This document shows positions 1 to 5,322 of a stretch of DNA of 5,526 bases, piece after piece (the first letter of the stretch is position 1; each line of letters begins with the position of its first letter). The DNA comes from Methanobrevibacter sp. (GTDB lineage: Archaea; Methanobacteriota; Methanobacteria; Methanobacteriales; Methanobacteriaceae), in NCBI GenBank assembly GCA_017404125.1, contig JAFRCZ010000027.1, forward strand, positions 1 through 5,526. The letters are read 5' to 3'. A program made the translations under genes and the position numbers. The notes below the pieces were generated by a model, which saw only the letters and a list, made by a program, of their open reading frames with translations, ran no database searches and was not told where the DNA came from.

Positions 1-52
1 ATTGTCCTATTTTATTAAATTTTATTCAATTCAATTGAAATTTATAATTTTT

Positions 53-69
53 CAAGTAAACTTTATATA
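53..69 (+). promoter_or_regulatory. Candidate archaeal promoter (BRE + TATA box)
   Basis: TTTATATA at 62-69 matches the archaeal TATA consensus, and the A-rich stretch just upstream (AAGTAAAC, 54-61) is BRE-like. Transcription would be expected to start near 90. No credible coding sequence follows, so the product would be a non-coding transcript, unless the promoter is fortuitous in AT-rich DNA. A short inverted repeat (TATACT-ATGA-AGTATA, 66-81) overlaps the box and could be an operator. Confidence 0.4.
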
Positions 70-148
70 CTATGAAGTATAAAATATGTTTAAGGGTTCA
101 TTCTCTTTATTTTTAATCTTAGCTAGTATTTTTAAACACAATATGAAT

Positions 149-196
149 AAGAAAAGAGATGAATTCTCTTTTCTTTTCTCCCCATTTTTTTTTTTT
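149..196 (+). terminator. Hairpin followed by 12-T run, terminator-like
   Basis: A perfect 11-bp inverted repeat (AAGAAAAGAGA at 149-159, TCTCTTTTCTT at 165-175, loop TGAAT) is followed after about nine bases by an uninterrupted run of 12 T (185-196). Archaeal termination depends mainly on the T-run, and the hairpin makes the site more convincing. It could end a transcript from the promoter at 53-69 or one entering from outside the window. The purine/pyrimidine bias of the arms means the pairing could partly reflect composition. Confidence 0.5.
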
Positions 197-392
197 AAGG
201 CGTGTTTCATACATTTTCTCCTGTTCTGTAGTTTTATTTTTTTACTATTTTTCATATTTTTTAATTTTCTTCTATTTTTTTAAATCTTTTTAAACTAATT
301 TTTTATGAAGTATATTTAAAACAACTATTTAATAAGTAAAATAAACAAATATATTTTTGATTTAGACATTATTAAGATTCAATGTTCAATTA

Positions 393-402
393 TTTATATT
401 TA
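393..402 (+). promoter_or_regulatory. Possible TATA box of the tlyA-like gene
   Basis: TTTATATTTA lies about 40 bases ahead of the ATG at 439. This would place the transcription start near 420-425 and give a short leader. The surroundings are so AT-rich that other TATA-like sites (for example AGTATATTTAAA at 309-320) cannot be excluded. Confidence 0.3.
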
Positions 403-438
403 AGATTATGATTCAATATTTATGTAAATGGTGTTGGA

Positions 439-1221
439 ATGAAGGAAAGATTGGATAAGTTTTTGGTAAACAATAATTTTGCTCTCACAAGAACCAAATC
501 AAAGGAATTGATCAAATCCAATAATGTAAAGGTAAATGATAAGATAGTGACAAAGGCAAGTTATATTGTAAAGGGTCATGATAAAGTTGAGATTATTGAT
601 GACAGTTCCCTTAAATATGTATCTAGGGCTGGATTAAAGCTTGAAGGCGCAATAGATTCATTCAATTTAGACTTAAATGATAAAAGCATTATGGACATCG
701 GTTCGTCAACTGGAGGTTTTACTGACTGCTCCTTACAGCATGGGGCAAAAAGAGTGGTTGCCATTGATGTGGGAACCGATTTGATGGCAGATGTCTTAAG
801 AAGCGATGAAAGGGTAGACTTATATGAGCAATTAAACTTTAAAAATGCTCCAAGCAGCTTATTTGAAGGAATTGACATTATTGTATCAGACGTATCATTC
901 ATATCACTAAAGCACATTATAGATAGAATATCCTTGGAGAAACAAGATTTTGAACTGGTTTTCCTCATCAAACCCCAATTTGAATGCGGAAAGGAATTGG
1001 CTAAAAAATACAAGGGAATAATCAGCGATAAGGAAGTTCATAAGGATGTAATTCTTGATATAATATCATATTTTAAGGGATATGATTACAATATCATCAA
1101 TCTTGATGTTTCTAAAATTCAAGGGAAAAGCGGAAATATAGAATATTTAGCTCATTTTAAAAGAAATGAAGAATCCTCAGATATTTCAGTTGATGATACT
1201 GTAGAGAAGGCCTTTTCATAA
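439..1221 (+). CDS. tlyA: TlyA-family rRNA 2'-O-ribose methyltransferase (S4 + FtsJ-like domains)
   Basis: The predicted 260-residue protein begins with an S4 RNA-binding domain (about 1-58, starting MKERLDKFLV) followed by a Rossmann-fold FtsJ/RrmJ-like methyltransferase domain (about 60-240). SRAGLKLEGA (62-71) and the SAM-binding DIGSSTGGFTD (86-96) are TlyA signatures. The K-D-K-E catalytic tetrad of ribose 2'-O-methyltransferases is intact: K67, D151 (SDVSF), K178 (IKPQFE) and E235 (GNIEYL). Bacterial TlyA methylates cytidines of 16S and/or 23S rRNA in the ribosome; an equivalent rRNA target here is inferred. The name 'hemolysin' often attached to the family is historical. The last 20 residues are an acidic, probably flexible tail. 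The ATG at 439 was chosen because GGTG (430-433) lies five bases upstream and the S4 domain starts immediately. It is transcribed alone: T runs follow, and feoB has its own promoter. Confidence 0.9.
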   Translation: MKERLDKFLVNNNFALTRTKSKELIKSNNVKVNDKIVTKASYIVKGHDKVEIIDDSSLKYVSRAGLKLEGAIDSFNLDLNDKSIMDIGSSTGGFTDCSLQHGAKRVVAIDVGTDLMADVLRSDERVDLYEQLNFKNAPSSLFEGIDIIVSDVSFISLKHIIDRISLEKQDFELVFLIKPQFECGKELAKKYKGIISDKEVHKDVILDIISYFKGYDYNIINLDVSKIQGKSGNIEYLAHFKRNEESSDISVDDTVEKAFS

Positions 1222-1239
1222 AAAGCTTTAATTAAATTC

Positions 1240-1283
1240 TTTTTTTAAATTAATTTTTTAACTGTTTTTTCAAATTCTTTTTT
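1240..1283 (+). terminator. Multiple T-run terminator after the tlyA-like gene
   Basis: Four runs of six or seven T follow the stop codon closely (1240-1246, 1254-1259, 1265-1270, 1278-1283), without an obvious GC hairpin. Serial oligo-T tracts are the usual intrinsic terminator in Euryarchaeota. This separates the tlyA-like gene from the feo cluster. Confidence 0.6.
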
Positions 1284-1324
1284 AAGTAATACTTTTTAAT
1301 TATCCAGTGCTCTTTAGAGAAATA

Positions 1325-1333
1325 TTTATATAA
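1325..1333 (+). promoter_or_regulatory. TATA box of feoB
   Basis: TTTATATAA matches the archaeal TATA consensus closely and is preceded by a purine-rich BRE-like stretch (AGAGAAATA, 1316-1324). A start of transcription 24-27 bases downstream of its centre would fall at about 1353-1356, giving a leader of around 50 nt before the feoB ATG. The DtxR-like palindrome begins exactly at that point. Confidence 0.65.
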
Positions 1334-1353
1334 TTAGTTAATAAAAGTATTAT

Positions 1354-1367
1354 TTAGGCATACCTAA
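1354..1367 (+). promoter_or_regulatory. DtxR/IdeR-type operator palindrome in front of feoB
   Basis: TTAGG-CATA-CCTAA is a perfect inverted repeat with 5-bp arms and a 4-bp spacer. The TTAGG/CCTAA half-sites are those of iron-dependent DtxR/IdeR-family repressors. It sits at the predicted transcription start about 20 bases downstream of the TATA box, where a bound repressor would block RNA polymerase. I found no second copy in the window. Iron-responsive repression of feoB is inferred from the motif and position; binding by the DtxR-like protein encoded at 3766-4389 is possible but uncertain. Confidence 0.7.
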
Positions 1368-1403
1368 TAATTTTAAAATATGCAATGCAAGAGAAGGTAA
1401 AAA

Positions 1404-3431
1404 ATGGGGATAGACACTAATTCTAATATTAATCCAGAGGAAAAAAATTCAATTGATAAGGATAAATCCTATTACAAAAACGTTCTTTTAATCGGAAGTC
1501 CCAATGTAGGAAAAAGCTTAACATTCAATAAGTTAACCGGTTTGACTGCAATGGTTTCCAATTACCCTGGAACCACCGTAGATATCGATGAAGGTAATTT
1601 TACATATGAAAACAAGACCGTTCATGTTACAGACCCTCCAGGGCTTTATGATTTAAATACCATAACAGAAGAGGAAAGAGTGGCAAAGCTATTGGTATTT
1701 GATGAACAGTTTGACTTGATGGTTCATGTTGTTGATGCCAAAAACATTGAAAAGTCCATTGATCTGACATTGCAATTGATAGATGCAGGAAAAGAGGTTA
1801 TTTTAGTCTTAAACATGATGGATGAGCTTGAAAGAATGGGGGCAACTATAGATGCAGATGGCTTGTCTCATGAGCTTGGTATTCCTGTAGTATTGACTGC
1901 AGCTGCAGAAAACAGAGGATTAGATGACTTGAAGCATGCAATTGTCAATTATGATTCTATTGAAAACAGCTTATTGGATGAGTCAAAGACATTATTGGAT
2001 GTAGATTATGGCAGATCCATTGAAATAGCTATTTCTGAAATTAAAAATAATATAAATGGCAAATATCCGGTTTCAAAAAGATATTTGGCGGTTTCATTGC
2101 TTGAAGGAGACGAAGACAGTGTAAACCTTGTTAAGGACAAGGAAGATTATGCTCATTTATCTGAAGTCATCAATAAGCAAAGGGCTAAATTTGACGAGCC
2201 TGTTAAATATCTGACAAAGCTTAGACTTGCCGATTATGCTAAATACATCAAATCAAATTACACCACTATAGATAGTGTAAACATTCAGGATAAGGACAGT
2301 TTAGGTGAAAAGTTAAGCAGAATAATGATTCATCCATTCTATGGATTAATTATACTTGCCTTTGTATTGTACTTTGGCCTTTACTTGATTGTAGGGGTGC
2401 TTGGTGCAGGGATTCTTGTAGACTTTTTGGAAAATACTATCTTTGGACAATACATCAACCCTGCGGTCACATCAGTCGTTGTCCAGTATATTCCATGGGT
2501 ACCTATTCAGAACCTCTTTGTTGGTGAATATGGTATTGTAACCCTTGGTTTGACCTATGGATTCGGTATTATTCTGCCGATTGTATCTCTTTTCTTCATT
2601 GTATTTTCCATACTTGAAGACAGCGGATACTTGCCAAGGCTTGCTCTTTTGGTGGATAACGGATTCAAGAAGATTGGATTAAGCGGAAGAAGCGTTATTC
2701 CATTTGTTCTTGCAGTAGGTTGTGGAAGTATGGCAGCAATGGTAACAAGAACATTGGAAACAAAAAGGGAAAGGAATATTGCTACAATGCTTATGGCATT
2801 GACAATCCCGTGTTCTGCACAATTGGGGGTTATTATGGCACTATTGTCTGCCCGCCCTAAATCCATTTGGATCTGGCTTGCAGTGATTCTATTCAACTTC
2901 ATTGTCCTTGGTTACCTTGCAAAAAGATTTGTCCCTGGAGCACAGCCAAGCTTCTTTATGGAATTGCCTCCTTTAAGATGGCCTAAATTGTCTCACATTG
3001 CTAAAAAGACTTGGACCCGTCTTGTAATGTACATTAAGGAATTGATTCCAATTTTCATATTAATCAGTGTAATCATATGGGCACTCGACTTATGCGGCAT
3101 TTTCCAATGGATTATCGCTTGCATCAGTCCTGTCGTCAATGCAATCGGTCTTCCAACATCAACAAGCTCTTCATTTGTACTCGGATTCTTTAGAAGAGAC
3201 TTTGGTGCAGCAGGTCTTATGTCAATCCAAAGCCAATTGACTGGTGTTCAATTGCTTGTTGCATCCATAACATTGACATTATTCTTGCCATGTGTGGCTC
3301 AATTGATGATTATGATCAAGGAAAGAGGTGTAAAATTAGCTACTTTAATAGCTCTTATGAGTATAGTTTTAGCATTTTCAATGGGATTCATTGTAAACTT
3401 AATATTAACCACTTTCAATGTGGTTTTATAG
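1404..3431 (+). CDS. feoB: Ferrous iron transport protein B (FeoB)
   Basis: The 675-residue GTPase-coupled inner-membrane Fe(II) importer is within the usual archaeal size range and shorter than the 773-residue E. coli FeoB. A polar Asn/Asp/Lys-rich extension (1-25) precedes the G domain. G motifs are clear: G1 GSPNVGKS (31-38, with Asn34 at the K+-coordinating position), G2 around YPGTT (54-58), G3 DPPG (77-80, usually DLPG), G4 NMMD (137-140), and G5 around TAAA (165-168, usually SA). A helical linker leads to the membrane domain (about 313-668) with multiple hydrophobic segments. The cysteines important in FeoB are at VGCGS (near 440), PCSAQL (near 471) and PCVAQL (near 632). The start is supported by AAGGT (1394-1398), five bases before the ATG. 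The gene lies behind a DtxR-type operator and heads a cluster with a Cys-rich protein and a DtxR-FeoA fusion. No frameshift or truncation is seen. Confidence 0.97.
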   Translation: MGIDTNSNINPEEKNSIDKDKSYYKNVLLIGSPNVGKSLTFNKLTGLTAMVSNYPGTTVDIDEGNFTYENKTVHVTDPPGLYDLNTITEEERVAKLLVFDEQFDLMVHVVDAKNIEKSIDLTLQLIDAGKEVILVLNMMDELERMGATIDADGLSHELGIPVVLTAAAENRGLDDLKHAIVNYDSIENSLLDESKTLLDVDYGRSIEIAISEIKNNINGKYPVSKRYLAVSLLEGDEDSVNLVKDKEDYAHLSEVINKQRAKFDEPVKYLTKLRLADYAKYIKSNYTTIDSVNIQDKDSLGEKLSRIMIHPFYGLIILAFVLYFGLYLIVGVLGAGILVDFLENTIFGQYINPAVTSVVVQYIPWVPIQNLFVGEYGIVTLGLTYGFGIILPIVSLFFIVFSILEDSGYLPRLALLVDNGFKKIGLSGRSVIPFVLAVGCGSMAAMVTRTLETKRERNIATMLMALTIPCSAQLGVIMALLSARPKSIWIWLAVILFNFIVLGYLAKRFVPGAQPSFFMELPPLRWPKLSHIAKKTWTRLVMYIKELIPIFILISVIIWALDLCGIFQWIIACISPVVNAIGLPTSTSSSFVLGFFRRDFGAAGLMSIQSQLTGVQLLVASITLTLFLPCVAQLMIMIKERGVKLATLIALMSIVLAFSMGFIVNLILTTFNVVL

Positions 3432-3457
3432 ACTGAAAATCTATTTAAATTATAAAT

Positions 3458-3487
3458 TTACTTATATTATAAAATTACTTATATTAT
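3458..3487 (+). repeat. Two-copy 13-bp direct repeat between feoB and the Cys-rich gene
   Basis: TTACTTATATTAT occurs at 3458-3470 and again at 3475-3487, a spacing of 17 bases. Each copy contains a TATA-like TTATATTA; the second would put a transcription start near 3505-3510, a little over 15 bases before the ATG at 3527. It may be an internal promoter with duplicated elements, or simply a small tandem duplication in AT-rich spacer DNA. There is no strong T-run terminator after feoB, so read-through from feoB is also likely. Confidence 0.45.
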
Positions 3488-3526
3488 TAGATTATTTAAA
3501 ATAGGAATATTAAAAAAGGGATTCTT

Positions 3527-3742
3527 ATGGCTGAAGATTGTGATATCAAAGAACAGATAATCAAATGTGAATTCTGCGGATTCACATTTCAAAAGTGTGA
3601 TGGCATCAGCTGTGATTCATGCCCTATTAATTGCAAAACAGTTAAATGTCCCAATTGCGGATATGAAATCTTACCGGAATCTAAATCTTATAAATTTATT
3701 GAAGATAGTCTAAAGAAGATAAAAAACATGATTTTTAAATAA
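3527..3742 (+). CDS. Small Cys-rich zinc-ribbon-like protein of the feo cluster
   Basis: This is a 71-residue soluble protein with nine cysteines: C5, C14-x2-C17, C24, C29-x2-C32, C36 and C41-x2-C44. The order CxxCGF ... CxxCP ... C ... CPNCGYE resembles short metal-binding ribbon proteins that I associate with feoA/feoB loci in archaea and anaerobic bacteria; this is from memory, not a search. Residues 51-71 are a Lys-rich, probably helical tail. The cysteines could hold zinc or an iron-sulfur cluster, so an accessory or iron-sensing role analogous to FeoC is a reasonable guess but unproven. A ribosome binding site (AAGGGA, 3516-3521) precedes the ATG. The gene lies 95 bases after feoB and 23 bases before the DtxR-FeoA gene, so it is probably co-transcribed with the latter at least. 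Confidence 0.8.
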   Translation: MAEDCDIKEQIIKCEFCGFTFQKCDGISCDSCPINCKTVKCPNCGYEILPESKSYKFIEDSLKKIKNMIFK

Positions 3743-3755
3743 TTTCTAACATTTT

Positions 3756-3759
3756 GGTG
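3756..3759 (+). promoter_or_regulatory. Ribosome binding site deciding the start of the DtxR-FeoA gene
   Basis: GGTG lies six bases before the ATG at 3766, much like the GGTG in front of the tlyA-like gene. An in-frame TTG at 3754 would lengthen the protein by four residues (MVFK), but it overlaps this site and has no ribosome binding site of its own. The ATG is therefore preferred. Confidence 0.65.
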
Positions 3760-3765
3760 TTTAAA

Positions 3766-4389
3766 ATGGAAAGAAGCGAGATTGAACATTATCTAAAGGA
3801 TATTTGGGTTAGAGAATTTGAAAAGGAAGAGAAATTGGTCGTTGATGAATTCAATAGTGATGACATTGAATTGTTGGCCAAAAAGGATTATATCAAAATG
3901 GATGATGGTTTTGTAAATCTGACTGAAACTGGAGAGAATTTAGGAAGGTCTTTAGTTAGAAAGCATAGGATTGCTGAAAAGGTTGTAGCTGATTTGTTTT
4001 TAGCTGATATGGATGAAATGGAGGAATTGGCTGACCAGATTGAGCATGTAATGAGTGCAGAAGTTGAAGAAAACATTTGCAGAATATTGGGAAACCCTGA
4101 AAACTGTCCTCACAACAATCCAATTCCTAAAGGTGATGGAAGTGATGATTTAAACAATGAATATTCTGTTCCATTAGTATCATGTCACAGCGGAGAATCT
4201 GGAGAGGTTTCATTCATTAAAACAGAAGACGCCCGCAAACTGAGAAAAATCATGAATTTAGGCCTTATTCCAGGTTCAAAAATTTGCCTGATTCAAAAAT
4301 TCCCTAACTATGTCTTCCAATTGGGAAACACTCAATTGGCTGTAGACAAGGAATTGGCTAACGAAATATTTATTAAATTAGATGAATAA
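3766..4389 (+). CDS. DtxR-family metalloregulator-like protein with C-terminal FeoA domain
   Basis: The predicted 207-residue protein has a short winged-helix-like N-terminus (about 1-60), a DtxR-type metal-binding/dimerisation domain (about 61-121: RKHRIAE, QIEHVMSAEVEENI, CPHNNPIP), a polar linker, and a FeoA/SH3-like domain (about 134-205, with the typical LGLIPGSKI at 165-173). DtxR-family proteins repress iron or manganese genes when metal is bound; FeoA domains contact FeoB or regulate DtxR proteins. By ungapped comparison with DtxR around the metal sites, H67, E71, E93 and H94 are kept, but M10, H98 and C102 of DtxR are His8, Glu86 and Asp90 here. The stretch from YLKDI to RKHR is about ten residues shorter than in DtxR, with the loss in the helix-turn-helix. 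So metal choice and DNA binding may differ from the family norm. The gene ends the feo cluster; the next gene is 83 bases away with its own ribosome binding site. Confidence 0.88.
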   Translation: MERSEIEHYLKDIWVREFEKEEKLVVDEFNSDDIELLAKKDYIKMDDGFVNLTETGENLGRSLVRKHRIAEKVVADLFLADMDEMEELADQIEHVMSAEVEENICRILGNPENCPHNNPIPKGDGSDDLNNEYSVPLVSCHSGESGEVSFIKTEDARKLRKIMNLGLIPGSKICLIQKFPNYVFQLGNTQLAVDKELANEIFIKLDE

Positions 4390-4420
4390 TTATTAATTAA
4401 TTATTTGATTCAATAAAATG

Positions 4421-4430
4421 TTTAATATAA
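4421..4430 (+). promoter_or_regulatory. Possible TATA box of the HisA-like gene
   Basis: TTTAATATAA would place a transcription start near 4450, about 20 bases before the ATG at 4473. The 83-base spacer is almost pure A/T, so the assignment is weak. No terminator with a long T-run separates it from the DtxR-FeoA gene; an all-A/T inverted repeat (4385-4392 with 4398-4405) overlaps that gene's stop codon. Confidence 0.3.
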
Positions 4431-4472
4431 TATAATAATTATATTTTTATTATTTTTATTCAAGGTGAAATA

Positions 4473-5168
4473 ATGTTAGAAATTATTCCTGTTTTAGACT
4501 TAATGAACTCCGTTGCTGTATCCGGCAAAAGCGGCAATAGGGAAACCTACACTCCACTCAAAACCATTTATGCATCTTCATCAGACCCTGTGGAAATAGC
4601 AAACTCTTTAAAAAGAGCAAATGCTAAAGAGATGTATATAGCTGATTTGGACCTTATCGAAAGAAATGGAAATCACAATATCTATAAGATAAAAGAGGTA
4701 AACACCATTTTGCCTGTAATTGTGGATGTAGGGGTTGACAATCTGGAAACATTTGAATTCATGCTTGATTTTGCTTATAAGGTTATTGTAGCTACTGAAA
4801 CCCTTGAATCCATTGAAGAGCTTGAAAAGATCTTTGAAAAGTATCCAAAGGAAAGAATTATTGTAAGTGTAGATGTAAAGAACAATGAATTGTACACAAA
4901 ACATATGGATTTGGATTTGGAAGGATTTAAGGAAGTATTGCGAAAAATTGACCCTAATGAAATCATCTTGCTTGATATTTCCTCAGTAGGTACTGAAGCA
5001 GGCTTCAATAAGGAATTGCTTGAAAGATTCGACGAATTTAGGGATAAGATAATTTTAGGAGGCGGAATAACTAAAGATGAAATTCCTTTAATCAATGAAA
5101 TGGGAATTAAAAAGGCTTTAGTTGGAACTGCTTTGCATAAAGGGGAAATCAGCATTAATAATTTCTAA
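4473..5168 (+). CDS. HisA-like TIM-barrel protein, uncharacterised archaeal type
   Basis: This 231-residue protein belongs to the HisA/HisF (beta/alpha)8-barrel superfamily and resembles the archaeal 'proFAR isomerase-related' group (COG1411-like; from memory) rather than true HisA. The N-terminal IIPVLDL puts Asp9 at the first catalytic Asp of HisA, and VSVDVK puts Asp134 near the second. The C-terminal phosphate-binding elements LGGGIT (195-200) and VGTALHKG (217-224) are kept, and LLDISSVGT (166-174) resembles the HisA DIS-x-x-GT strand. The N-terminal phosphate loop, normally GGG, is DVGV (85-88), so the two-fold phosphate pattern is incomplete and the substrate is probably not ProFAR. 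No his genes are nearby. A strong ribosome binding site (AAGGTGA, 4462-4468) supports the ATG. The 3' end overlaps a truncated rnfG-like ORF on the other strand. Confidence 0.85.
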   Translation: MLEIIPVLDLMNSVAVSGKSGNRETYTPLKTIYASSSDPVEIANSLKRANAKEMYIADLDLIERNGNHNIYKIKEVNTILPVIVDVGVDNLETFEFMLDFAYKVIVATETLESIEELEKIFEKYPKERIIVSVDVKNNELYTKHMDLDLEGFKEVLRKIDPNEIILLDISSVGTEAGFNKELLERFDEFRDKIILGGGITKDEIPLINEMGIKKALVGTALHKGEISINNF

Positions 5169-5297
5169 ATTTTTCTCTTTTTCAATTGTACTTTTGGTCG
5201 ATAAATTTACAAAAGTTAGTAAAAATGAGATAACAATGCAAATTAACACTAGAGGAATAGAGGATTTAGCAACATCTTTGAAATTTATTTTTTTCAT
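5118..5297 (-). pseudogene. Truncated RnfG-like subunit (N-terminal membrane anchor only)
   Basis: The frame starts at an ATG (5297-5295) behind a very good ribosome binding site and runs for 59 codons to a TAA at 5120-5118. Residues 1-13 are basic, 14-32 (IPLVLICIVISFLLTFVNL) form one membrane segment, and STKSTIEKEKNLEII follows, which is the pattern of the RnfG/NqrC N-terminus. It lies 25 bases downstream of an rnfD-like gene, matching the usual rnfC-D-G-E-A-B order. Full RnfG proteins have roughly 180-210 residues with a periplasmic FMN-binding domain attached through a Thr; all of that is missing. The last 16 codons and the stop are antisense to the end of the HisA-like gene. I interpret it as a truncated rnfG; a functional small membrane protein is the alternative. 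Confidence 0.6.
5170..5182 (+). terminator. T-rich terminator candidate after the HisA-like gene
   Basis: Two runs of five T separated by CTC begin one base after the stop codon of the HisA-like gene. They fit an archaeal T-tract terminator, but the runs are short, and the same bases encode Lys/Glu codons of the rnfG-like ORF on the other strand. Confidence 0.35.
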
Positions 5298-5302
5298 AAT
5301 AT

Positions 5303-5310
5303 AGCTCCTT
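5303..5310 (-). promoter_or_regulatory. Strong ribosome binding site of the rnfG-like ORF
   Basis: On the minus strand AAGGAGCT ends five bases before the ATG at 5297. It is the AAGGAG form, whereas the + strand genes of the window use GGTG or AAGGTGA. It shows that the short ORF derives from a real translated gene. Confidence 0.7.
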
Positions 5311-5322
5311 AATTATGTATTT

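Larger units (their letters stand above)
1..438. other. AT-rich intergenic region without a convincing gene
   Basis: This stretch is extremely AT-rich and T-rich on the + strand. Open frames on both strands here encode only Phe/Leu-rich or Lys-rich low-complexity peptides with no Shine-Dalgarno site, as expected from T-runs, so I do not call them genes. The region contains a good archaeal TATA box near 62-69, a hairpin plus T-run at 149-196, an 11-base direct repeat (71-81 and 304-314, TATGAAGTATA), and the presumed promoter region of the tlyA-like gene. No tRNA-like or CRISPR-like structure was seen. Confidence 0.7.

Noticed and set aside
70..255. A 61-codon Lys-rich minus-strand ORF
   Set aside because: It is the antisense reading of the same T-rich DNA, with no ribosome binding site or recognisable domain.
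86..283. A 65-codon Phe/Leu-rich + strand ORF
   Set aside because: It is a translation of T-runs with low complexity, no ribosome binding site and it crosses the hairpin/T-run terminator.
439..1221. TlyA as a hemolysin or toxin
   Set aside because: The name is historical; the intact K-D-K-E tetrad and S4 domain point to an rRNA methyltransferase.
3754..3765. TTG at 3754 as start of the DtxR-FeoA gene
   Set aside because: The ATG at 3766 has GGTG at a normal distance, while the TTG overlaps that site and has none of its own.
4385..4405. Inverted repeat AATAATTA/TAATTATT at the end of the DtxR-FeoA gene as a terminator
   Set aside because: The arms are only A/T, the stem would be weak, and no T-run follows; in such AT-rich DNA it is likely chance.
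5118..5168. Residues INADFP of the rnfG-like ORF as genuine RnfG sequence (RnfG often has FP near this distance)
   Set aside because: These codons are antisense to the conserved end of the HisA-like gene, so the resemblance is more likely coincidence.
5122..5304. A 60-codon + strand ORF overlapping the end of the HisA-like gene
   Set aside because: It starts inside the HisA-like gene with no ribosome binding site, and lies opposite the rnfG-like ORF, which has a strong site and a recognisable pattern.
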